Source: Treponema sp. (GTDB taxonomy: Bacteria; Spirochaetota; Spirochaetia; Treponematales; Breznakiellaceae). Taken from it: a stretch of DNA of 14,827 nt. The position numbers were made by a program, and so were the translations under genes. Below, in pieces: positions 1 through 5,675 of this stretch. Position 1 is the first letter of the stretch; the number at the start of each line of letters is the position of its first letter. Where the stretch lies: positions 1 to 14,827 of the forward strand of contig JAISEA010000027.1 in NCBI GenBank assembly GCA_031264475.1. Reading direction: 5' to 3'. The notes beneath the pieces were generated by a model that worked only from the letters and a program-made list of their open reading frames with translations, was not told the origin of the DNA and did no database searches.

Positions 1-170
1 CCCGCGGACTCGTCCACGTCGGCTATGGTAAGCGGAATACGCTCGCCGAACTCGCCCGACTGCACGATCAGAAACTGCCCCGCCTTGCGCGAGCGCGCTA
101 TGAGCGGCGCGGATAAAACCATTTCATACACATCAGCCGAAAGCTGTTTTTTTACCAATATCTTATTCAC
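1..170 (-). CDS. NfnA/SudB-type FAD/NAD-binding reductase subunit, N-terminal part only
   Basis: This is the first 56 codons of a minus-strand gene that leaves the window at base 1. The translation begins MNKILVKKQLSADVYEMVLS and continues through a GQFLIV segment to ERIPLTIAD. The pattern of a short N-terminal strand, a PG/AGQF strand and an R-x-PLT(I/S) FAD-contact motif is typical of the sulfide/dihydroorotate dehydrogenase-like FAD/NAD-binding subunit. That subunit is the small partner of NADH-dependent ferredoxin:NADP oxidoreductase (NfnA) or of glutamate synthase-like enzymes. I place the start at the GTG at 170-168 because a TAG stop lies in frame just upstream. There is no Shine-Dalgarno site; a promoter-like -10 lies 6 nt before the GTG, so the mRNA may be leaderless. 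The partner subunit, which would separate Nfn from related enzymes, would lie outside the window. Confidence 0.75.
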   Translation of the reverse strand, partial: MNKILVKKQLSADVYEMVLSAPLIARSRKAGQFLIVQSGEFGERIPLTIADVDESA

Positions 171-176
171 AAGACA

Positions 177-205
177 AATCTAACAAGAAATGAGGAAAAT
201 TGCAA
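177..205 (-). promoter_or_regulatory. Putative leaderless promoter of the NfnA-like gene
   Basis: Reading leftward, TTGCAA (205-200), a 17-bp spacer and TAGATT (182-177) form a sigma70-like pair. The -10 ends only 6 nt before the GTG at 170. The -10 is a poor match to consensus, so the call rests on geometry and on the similar arrangement at rlmB and gltX. Confidence 0.35.
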
Positions 206-271
206 TGGGGAAAGGGAAAGTTCGATAATCGCCCGCCAGACGGCGCGTCTTTATTTCATATATACAGTAGG

Positions 272-578
272 TAGGAACGACTCACGCTTACGCAGGAGTG
301 ACTCATTCCTACGCAGGAGTGACCCACGCTTACGCAGGAACGACTCATTCCTACCTAGGAGTGACTCATTCCTACGCGGGAGTGACTCATTCCTACGCAG
401 GAGCGACTCATTCCTACACGGGAGTGACTCATTCCTACGCAGGAGTGACTCATTCCTACCTAGAAATGACTCATTTTTACCTAGAAATGGCTCATTCCTG
501 CCTAGAAATGACTCATTCTTACCTAGAAACGACTCATTTTTACCTAGAAATGGCTCATTCTTACCTAGAAATGACTAA
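272..578. repeat. Tandem array of 21-bp units, 14 full copies plus a partial one
   Basis: The unit is close to YAGGAGTGACTCATTCCTACG and repeats at exactly 21 bp from 272 to 565, with a decaying fifteenth copy after that. Each unit carries an imperfect 15-bp dyad, GGAgTGAcTCAtTCC. A second dyad at the unit junction, TCCTACGCAGGA, means the whole array is potentially self-complementary. The first nine units are CGCAGGAGTG-like and units 10-14 are CCTAGAAATG-like, so copies were homogenised in two blocks. It lies between the 3' end of rlmB and the 5' end of the NfnA-like gene. Apart from this array and a possible promoter, I see nothing else in 171-610. Confidence 0.95.
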
Positions 579-610
579 TACGGAACGAAGGACGTTTTGA
601 TCTTCCGCTC

Positions 611-1324
611 CTACTCACTCCATTGTCTTCTTACTTCGTAGAACAGAATACCCGCCGCAACCGACACGTTAAGGGAGGAGATTTTACCAAAAGAGGGAAC
701 CGCGACGAAGCCGTCGCAGGTTTTGCGCACCAGACGCGAAAGACCAGCGCCTTCGCCGCCGAATACAAGGGCGATCCGCCCGGAGAGTTTCTTCTCAAAC
801 ACAGAGTCGCCCGCCATGTCCGCGCCGAAAATCCAGAATCCCGCGTCTTTCAGTTGCTCCATCGCCCGTTGCAACGGCGTCTCTATCACCGTTACCCACG
901 CGGACGCGCCAGCCGACGTTTGTGCGACTGTTTCACCCCGCTTGGCGATACGTCTGTCCCGCGTTACCGCAAAATCCACGCCGAATTGATCGCACGAGCG
1001 GATGATTGCTCCGTAGTTGTGCGGGTCTGTGACCTCGTCCATTATTGCGACAAGGGCGTTCTTCCTGTCTTCCAACTTCGCAAGCGCGGTCGTGAGTGTC
1101 AGAGGTGAATCGCCGTCCATTTCCTCCACCTTTAGCGCAACGCCACGGTTATCAGGAGCGAGTCGATCAAGGTCGAAAGTCCCTACCCGATGCACCTTGA
1201 TCTTGCGCTCCACAGCCGCGTCCAAAATCTCCCGCGCGCGCGGACCAGCCTTGGCGACTAAAAGCTCCACTCCACCGCCAGCTTTTATACACTCTTCCAT
1301 AGCATGAAAACCTGTTAAATACAT
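611..1324 (-). CDS. rlmB: 23S rRNA (guanosine-2'-O-)-methyltransferase RlmB (SpoU/TrmH family)
   Basis: This 237-residue SPOUT enzyme uses S-adenosylmethionine to methylate the ribose 2'-OH of a guanosine in 23S rRNA (G2251 in E. coli numbering). The N-terminus MYLTGFHAMEE is the usual RlmB beginning of a small substrate-binding domain, about residues 1-75. The three SpoU motifs follow in order. Motif 1 is DPHNYGAIIRS at 100-110, with N103 and R109. Motif 2 is IALVFGGEGAGLS at 184-196, with E191. Motif 3 is VPSFGKISSLNVSVAAG at 209-225, with N219 at the knot. Length and motif spacing are normal. The start at 1324 has no Shine-Dalgarno site but sits 8 nt after a good -10 box, so the transcript may be leaderless. 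A paralogous TrmH-type tRNA methylase is possible, but the N-terminal domain favours RlmB. Confidence 0.93.
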   Translation of the reverse strand: MYLTGFHAMEECIKAGGGVELLVAKAGPRAREILDAAVERKIKVHRVGTFDLDRLAPDNRGVALKVEEMDGDSPLTLTTALAKLEDRKNALVAIMDEVTDPHNYGAIIRSCDQFGVDFAVTRDRRIAKRGETVAQTSAGASAWVTVIETPLQRAMEQLKDAGFWIFGADMAGDSVFEKKLSGRIALVFGGEGAGLSRLVRKTCDGFVAVPSFGKISSLNVSVAAGILFYEVRRQWSE

Positions 1325-1332
1325 GGTTTCAG

Positions 1333-1361
1333 AGTATAGTCGTTTCTTAACGAAACAACAA
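1333..1361 (-). promoter_or_regulatory. Putative rlmB promoter
   Basis: On the minus strand, TTGTTG (1361-1356), a 17-bp spacer and TATACT (1338-1333) precede the ATG at 1324, leaving 8 nt between the -10 and the start codon. The spacer holds a 5-bp inverted repeat, GTTTC-N5-GAAAC, which could be an operator or chance. Confidence 0.5.
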
Positions 1362-1442
1362 GGGCAATAACTTCAAACAATACGCCGTTGGGCTTTCTCA
1401 ATGCCTTTTGGTGGGAAACTTTGGAAAAAACGCATGAAAGAC

Positions 1443-1471
1443 TTGACTTTTTTGTTTAAACGTGGTATAAA
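1443..1471 (+). promoter_or_regulatory. Strong sigma70-type promoter of the tRNA-dapL unit
   Basis: TTGACT (1443-1448), a 17-bp spacer and TATAAA (1466-1471) are near consensus. Transcription would begin around 1478, a few bases before the tRNA 5' end at 1486. Confidence 0.75.
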
Positions 1472-1485
1472 TTGAAAATCAGAGG

Positions 1486-1559
1486 GGGCCTATAGCTCAG
1501 TTGGTTAGAGCTGCGGACTCATAATCCGTCGGTCCCAGGTTCAAGTCCTGGTGGGCCCA
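1486..1559 (+). tRNA. tRNA with CAT anticodon, tRNA-Ile2 (lysidine type) or elongator tRNA-Met
   Basis: The full cloverleaf is visible. The acceptor stem is GGGCCTA/TGGGCCC. The D-arm is GCTC...GAGC. The anticodon stem GCGGA/TCCGT carries the loop CTCATAA, with the anticodon at 1520-1522. The T-arm is CCAGG-TTCAAGT-CCTGG and the discriminator base is A. No CCA is encoded, so it must be added after transcription. The acceptor pairs C4-G69 and C5-G68 match the elements that TilS reads in E. coli tRNA-Ile2. The 5' half also resembles isoleucine tRNAs more than initiator tRNAs. I lean to Ile2, but elongator Met cannot be excluded. No terminator separates it from dapL. Confidence 0.93.
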
Positions 1560-1621
1560 TAAACACGTTGCTTAAAAGAAAGTCGATGAATACGCAATTT
1601 CATTGCGGGCGAGAGAGTAAA

Positions 1622-2824
1622 GTGATAGTCAGAAACCCAAACATAGCAAATCTTAAAGCGGGGTATCTTTTCCCTGAAATCGCAAGGCGGCGGCGCGAAT
1701 TCGCCGCTACACATCCGTCTGGTGTCCGTATCATAAGCCTTGGCGTGGGTAATACCACAGAACCTCTATTGCCCCATATCTGCGCTGGACTCGTCGAAGG
1801 AGCGCGGCGCCTCGGAACCGTTGAAGGCTATTCTGGTTATCAAGACGAAGGGCTTCTCGAATTGCGCGAGAAAATATCCGAAGTCTTTTATGGAAAGAAG
1901 TTCTCCGCGGATGAAGTATTCATCTCGGACGGTGCAAAATGCGACATCGGGCGGTTACAGACGCTTTTCGGCGCCGGAACAAAGGTCGCTGTGCAGGACC
2001 CGTCCTATCCGGTTTACGTGGACGGCTCAGTTTTAAGCGGCGCGGCTGGCGCATGGGCAGGCGATGGTTATTGCGGCATTGTCTATCTGCCTTGCACCGC
2101 GGAAAATGGTTATTTCCCCGATCTTTCTCTCATATCCGAAAACAGTCTTATCTACTTTTGTTCTCCAAACAACCCCACGGGAGCGGTTTCTACGCGAGAA
2201 CAGCTTTCGGAGTTGGTCAAAACCGCCTTAGCAAAAGGATGCATCATTATTTTTGACGCGGCGTATAGCGAATTCATCCGCGATCCTTCCCTTCCTAAGA
2301 GTATCTTTGAGATAGACGGGGCGGAACGGTGCGCTATTGAGGTTCAATCTTTCTCAAAACCCGCGGGTTTCACCGGCGTACGGCTGGGCTGGAGTGTTGT
2401 ACCAAAAGCTTTGAAATACGCGGACGGCGGAAGTGTCAATGGAGACTGGGCGCGGCTTGCAGGTACCGTCTTCAACGGCGCGTCTAACATCGCTCAGGCG
2501 GGCGCGCTCGCGGCTCTGGATTCAGAAGGCTTGCAGGAAATACGGCGGCTCACAGATTTCTACTTGGGAAACGCTTGCATTATCAAAAACGCCTTGCAAG
2601 GTCTTGGCGTTTTGAGTATAGGCGGGGACAATTCTCCTTACATCTGGGCGCGGTTTCCGGGCAGAGACAGCTGGGATGTTTTTGCGGAAATACTCGAAAA
2701 GTACCGTATTGTTACTACTCCGGGCGCGGGTTTTGGTCCTTCAGGGCGATCCTTTATCAGATTCTCGGCTTTTGGTCGCCGCGCCGACGTCGAAGAAGCG
2801 TGCGAGCGGCTGAAAGATTCTTGA
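1622..2824 (+). CDS. dapL: LL-diaminopimelate aminotransferase
   Basis: This fold-type I PLP enzyme converts tetrahydrodipicolinate plus glutamate to LL-2,6-diaminopimelate in one step, bypassing the acylated DAP routes, for lysine and peptidoglycan synthesis. Numbered from the GTG at 1622 (400 residues), it starts MIVRNPNIANLKAGYLFPEIARRR, the usual DapL opening. Landmarks are GVGNTTEPL near 41-49, YSGYQDEG near 70-77, DGAKCDIGRLQ near 103-113, SPNNPTGA at 181-188, FDAAYSEFI near 211-219 and SFSKPAGFTGVRLGW with the PLP lysine at K246. FIRFSAFG near the C-terminus carries the carboxylate-binding arginine. In-frame alternative starts are TTG 1568 and ATG 1586; homology at the N-terminus favours 1622, though its ribosome site is only moderate. 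It follows the tRNA closely and probably shares its transcript. Confidence 0.93.
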   Translation: MIVRNPNIANLKAGYLFPEIARRRREFAATHPSGVRIISLGVGNTTEPLLPHICAGLVEGARRLGTVEGYSGYQDEGLLELREKISEVFYGKKFSADEVFISDGAKCDIGRLQTLFGAGTKVAVQDPSYPVYVDGSVLSGAAGAWAGDGYCGIVYLPCTAENGYFPDLSLISENSLIYFCSPNNPTGAVSTREQLSELVKTALAKGCIIIFDAAYSEFIRDPSLPKSIFEIDGAERCAIEVQSFSKPAGFTGVRLGWSVVPKALKYADGGSVNGDWARLAGTVFNGASNIAQAGALAALDSEGLQEIRRLTDFYLGNACIIKNALQGLGVLSIGGDNSPYIWARFPGRDSWDVFAEILEKYRIVTTPGAGFGPSGRSFIRFSAFGRRADVEEACERLKDS

Positions 2825-2945
2825 TACCAATAAACGGTGACGATTCCTTATCCACAACGCCGTCTTTGAGGTCTGTCATATTTTCGCGCCGCTCGAATAT
2901 ACTTGTAGCCGCTACCTCGGCGGCTCTTTTAATAATGGTAAATAA

Positions 2946-4004
2946 ATGGCGGATTTTGATATTCTGAAGCCTTGGGTTATTTTAATTAGCGGCACCTCGG
3001 AAAGCGTGAATAGCGTGGCTCTTGAACTTGCCGCTTATATTGAAATATTACGCGCAGGCTTTCGGATCAAACAGAAATCTCTTTCTATCCTTAACAGCAA
3101 AGACCCTTCCGCGATAAATTACATGGGACAGTCTCCACACATCGTTTTACGCGCTGGAGAGGGCAAGGAAAACGGTTTCTCGTGGCGGATGGATAAATTC
3201 CGTCTTGAAATCATCGGCGAGAGCGGACGCGGGCTTTTTAATGGTATGTTCGACTTTCTTTCGGCGTTGGGTTTCAAGTGGAAAACTCCGGGTAGTGAAG
3301 AATTGCCGCGTCGGAACAGTTTTGCCCCGCACATCCTCCCCATGCAAACCGCGGAAAACCACTATAATGGGCAGAAACGGTATCTGCTTTTCAGCGCTAA
3401 TCAGAAAAAGGTGGAATCATGGATACTCTGGGCTGCGCGGAATAGAATAGACGCGCTGGTTTTTCCGCTCGGAAGCAAAGCTTTCCGCGTCTTCTTTAAA
3501 GAACTAATCCAGAGAACGCAAAGATACGAGATTGACGTCGAAGCGGGCGGATGGGAACTGCCCTTACTTGTTCCGCGTAAGTATTTTTTCTTTCATAAGG
3601 GGATGTTCCGCATGAACGAGGGCAAGCGGGACAAGAAAGTCAACTTCTGCCCAACCTCTCCAGAAACCATACGGATTATCTCTCAAGAAGCGCGGAAGGT
3701 TTTTTTAGCCCACCCGTATACGCGGGTTTTCCATTTTTGGCCCACTCGTGGGCATGAACATGAATGGTGTTCCTGTCCCACGTGCCGCGCTTTCACCGCG
3801 GAAGAACAGAACCGCATTGCGATCAACGTCGCCGCGGATGTACTGCAGAGAGTCCTCCCGTCCGCGGTCATTTCCTACTGCGAATTATCAAACGAAGAAT
3901 CGAGCATCGATCTGCGCGATAATGTAGTTAAGATGAGCCGTCTTTTCGACACATTTGGACAGGAAACAAGCGGGTGGTTTTTTGCACACCCAAAGGGTGT
4001 TTAA
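2946..4004 (+). CDS. DUF4838-type glycosidase-like protein, C-terminus running into a repeat
   Basis: This is a 352-residue protein. Residues 85-120 (FRLEIIGESGRGLFNGMFDFL...LGFKW) match the N-terminal fold found ahead of alpha-glucuronidase and hexosaminidase barrels. Residues 240-305 (TSPETIRIISQEA...WCSCPTCRAF...NRIAINVAADVL) match DUF4838, a barrel domain related to those glycosidases, with a CxCxxC motif at 275-280. No signal peptide is visible, and I cannot name a substrate or catalytic acids. A TAA directly abuts the ATG at 2946, so the start cannot be earlier; there is no clear ribosome site. The last residues, AHPKGV, and the stop are encoded by the first hairpin of the 110-bp repeats. 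The original 3' end may therefore have been replaced or trimmed. The 120 bp between dapL and this gene hold nothing I recognise. Confidence 0.7.
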   Translation: MADFDILKPWVILISGTSESVNSVALELAAYIEILRAGFRIKQKSLSILNSKDPSAINYMGQSPHIVLRAGEGKENGFSWRMDKFRLEIIGESGRGLFNGMFDFLSALGFKWKTPGSEELPRRNSFAPHILPMQTAENHYNGQKRYLLFSANQKKVESWILWAARNRIDALVFPLGSKAFRVFFKELIQRTQRYEIDVEAGGWELPLLVPRKYFFFHKGMFRMNEGKRDKKVNFCPTSPETIRIISQEARKVFLAHPYTRVFHFWPTRGHEHEWCSCPTCRAFTAEEQNRIAINVAADVLQRVLPSAVISYCELSNEESSIDLRDNVVKMSRLFDTFGQETSGWFFAHPKGV

Positions 4005-4300
4005 CAACTTCCCAATTGCTGTTGTTTGAAAGGGGGTACTGCTGTCCCCGTCAGGACGGCTACGCTTACTTGCAAGCGGAGCCTGTTCGGTGTTCGCACG
4101 CGAGGCGTGTTAGACAACTTCCCAATGGCTGTTGTTTGAAAGGGGGTACCGCTGACCCCGTCAGGACGGCTACGCTTGCAAGCAAGCGGAGCCTGTTCGG
4201 TGTTCGCACGTGAGGCGTGTTAGACAACTTCCCAATGGCTGTTGTTTGAAAGGTGTCCGCTGACCCCAGCATGATGGCTACGCTTGTTCGCAAACGTAGC
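3986..4300 (+). repeat. Three tandem copies of a 110-bp modular hairpin element
   Basis: The segment CAACTTCCCAAT recurs at 4005, 4115 and 4225, giving a 110-bp period. Each unit has four parts: a short three-base-loop hairpin (ACACCC-AAA-GGGTGT at 3986-4000; CACGC-GAG-GCGTG at 4097-4109); the conserved stretch TTAGACAACTTCCCAATGG; GAAAGGGGGTA..GCTG.CCCCGTCAGGACGG; and a longer GGCTACGCTT...AAGCGGAGCC hairpin. In copy 3 the last stem is GGCTACG/CGTAGCC, which removes the mismatch present in copies 1 and 2. An inverted, diverged copy lies at 13995-14097. No open reading frame within looks genuine. Confidence 0.92.
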
Positions 4301-4341
4301 CTGTTCTTTGTATGAAAAAAAGGAAATAATAAGAATCAAGA

Positions 4342-4446
4342 AGGTGGGCGCGGTTTCCAAAACGAAGACTGCTATCCGCCGCCTTTTTTCTGCGCCCCCC
4401 TCCGCTCCAGCCCGCGCAAGCGCGGTCTTCCGCTATCCCCCAAAAA
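4342..4446 (+). repeat. GC-rich snap-back element, copy A
   Basis: The arms AGGTGGGCGC (4342-4351) and GCGCCCCCCT (4392-4401) pair with one mismatch. They are followed by a CTCCAG linker, a small hairpin CCGCGC-AA-GCGCGG and the tail GGTCTTCCGC.A.CCCCCAAAAA. The same arrangement recurs at 11178-11304. Both copies stand just upstream of a tandem array whose units contain TGTCAG. Confidence 0.8.
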
Positions 4447-4476
4447 TCTCACAAGACGCTTTAAAACACCATCAGG

Positions 4477-4797
4477 GGTGTGCTGACAGTACTGTCAGAG
4501 GTGAGCTGATCGTACTGTCAGAGGTGCGCTGACCGTACTGTCAGGGATGCGCTGATCGTGCTGTCAGGGGTGTGCTGACCGTACTGTCAGAGGTGCGCTG
4601 ACCGTGCTGTCAGGGATGCGCTGATCGTGCTGTCAGGGGTGAGCTGACCGTGCTGTCGGAGGTGAGCTGACAGTACTGTCAGGGGTGCGCTGACCGTACT
4701 GTCAGGGGTGTGCTGGTAATACTGTCAGAGGTATGCTGATAATACTGTCGGGGATGTTCTGATAATACGGTTGGGGGTGCGCTGACAATGCCATTAG
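4477..4797 (+). repeat. Tandem array of fourteen 23-bp units with a palindromic core
   Basis: The unit is approximately GGTGYGCTGACNGTACTGTCAGR with a 23-bp period. In the first and ninth copies the core CTGACAGTACTGTCAG is a perfect 16-bp palindrome, while the other copies carry a few substitutions. The last four units decay (AATACTGTCG, AATACGGTTG). There are no spacers, so this is not a CRISPR array. Confidence 0.95.
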
Positions 4798-4918
4798 CGC
4801 CGGTGCCTGACACCAACAAGTTTGAATAAGGCGGCGTCTGACACCAAAGCTTTAAACCACCCGCAGGGTGTCAGACGCCTAATACAACTAATAAGCCGGT
4901 GCCTGACACCAACAGCGG
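4798..4918. repeat. Cluster of REP-like TGACACC palindromes
   Basis: GCCGGTGCCTGACACCAACA occurs at about 4800 and again at about 4895. Between them a perfect 13-bp inverted repeat, GGCGTCTGACACC (4833-4845) and GGTGTCAGACGCC (4867-4879), encloses a CTTTAAA-containing loop. The same (G)GTGTCNGACAC(C) core recurs near 11345, 11453 and 13906-13971, so it is a dispersed family. Confidence 0.8.
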
Positions 4919-4924
4919 AGCAAA

Positions 4925-4960
4925 ACACTTTAAAACACACGAAGTGTGCGCTTTAAAGCG
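4925..4960 (-). terminator. Possible weak terminator of the nrd operon
   Basis: Downstream of the last nrd gene on the minus strand lie a palindrome CGCTTTAAAGCG (4960-4949) and a CACAC-TTC-GTGTG hairpin (4948-4936) followed by TTTTAAAGTGTTTT. The stem is only five base pairs, so termination would be inefficient. The structure may instead belong to the local hairpin-repeat family. Confidence 0.3.
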
Positions 4961-4978
4961 TCTGCAAGGTGCGATTGC

Positions 4979-5521
4979 CTAGACTGCAATCAAGTCTTCA
5001 AACGCGGCGATGCCGTCGCCGTCCATAGCTCTGCCGATCTCCTTGCCGTCATTGGACAGCAGGATCGCGGTCGGCGTTGAAAATACATTGCGTTTCCCAG
5101 CTTCAGCGAGTCCCGCGTCAGTATCCGCGTTCACCATATCTACCGGTATACCAAGCCTATTCGCCGCGTCTTTCGCGGAGGGACACGCCGGGCATTGAGG
5201 GCGTACAAACAAAAGCACACGCGATTCCCCACTCGCCGCTCTCTGCGGCGTACAAGCCGCCTCTTCTTGCGGCACAAGCCTGATAAAAGGCGTAGACGCT
5301 TGCGCGGCTGTTTCACGGGCGGTTTTTTCCGCTATTTCATTATCGGAAACCTCGTAGAGCTTCCGCTCGCCGTATTCCTCCCGCTTCCCTTTGTTCCAAT
5401 TCCGCACAGATCGATAATAACCCACGATGCGGCTATAAACTTCCGCGGGTCCGCCTTCCACATGGGCAAGGGATTCTCTCGCCTCAGCCAAATCTTTATC
5501 AATTTCTTCAATAGTTCTCAT
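4979..5521 (-). CDS. Detached NrdD glycyl radical domain fused to a thioredoxin-like domain
   Basis: This is a 180-residue protein. Residues 1-25 are an acidic helical lead. Residues 28-56 (EVYSRIVGYYRSVRNWNKGKREEYGERKLYE) are the glycyl radical segment that normally ends class III ribonucleotide reductases; G34 in RIVGY is the expected radical glycine. Residues 60-98 form a variable linker. Residues 100-180 form a thioredoxin/glutaredoxin-like domain with CPAC at 110-113 and the cis-proline motif FSTP at 147-150. AAGGAG lies 6 nt before the ATG at 5521 (an adjacent ATG at 5524 is possible), so the longer reading frame to 5653 is unlikely. It lies 154 bp after nrdD and in a different frame, with no bridging reading frame, so this is a separate gene rather than a simple frameshift. 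It presumably completes NrdD and may supply electrons. Confidence 0.85.
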   Translation of the reverse strand: MRTIEEIDKDLAEARESLAHVEGGPAEVYSRIVGYYRSVRNWNKGKREEYGERKLYEVSDNEIAEKTARETAAQASTPFIRLVPQEEAACTPQRAASGESRVLLFVRPQCPACPSAKDAANRLGIPVDMVNADTDAGLAEAGKRNVFSTPTAILLSNDGKEIGRAMDGDGIAAFEDLIAV

Positions 5522-5675
5522 CATATTCTCCTTATAATATATCAAAACGGGGAATTGCAGGTGCTTTGCCAGCGGCAAACGCGCTGGTTTCACGTGCTGT
5601 CTCAATGAACCCAATCCCCAATAATAACCCATCCTTTCAACCGCCGTATTCAATCAAGCGGTGTCAGAGGTAAGT

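Noticed and set aside
298..600. 100-residue open frame encoding THSYAGV heptads
   Set aside because: It is open only because the 21-bp repeat is a multiple of three. It has no ribosome site, starts inside the array and simply translates the repeat.
2825..2945. Possible gene remnant (a frame reading VFEVCHIFAPLEY...) between dapL and the DUF4838 gene
   Set aside because: It begins after one stop and ends at a TAA directly before 2946, has no start codon or ribosome site, and matches nothing I recognise.
4284..4532. 82-residue frame starting MFANVACSLYEKK
   Set aside because: It runs from the third 110-bp repeat through the snap-back element into the 23-bp array and has no ribosome site; composition follows the repeats.
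4477..4797. CRISPR array
   Set aside because: The units are contiguous near-identical 23-mers with no unique spacers, and no cas genes are nearby.
5522..5653. Longer N-terminus (about 44 residues) for the radical-domain/redoxin gene
   Set aside because: A strong AAGGAG site lies just before ATG 5521/5524 and the extension resembles no known domain. The interval also holds a TTTGCC-AGC-GGCAAA hairpin typical of non-coding DNA here.
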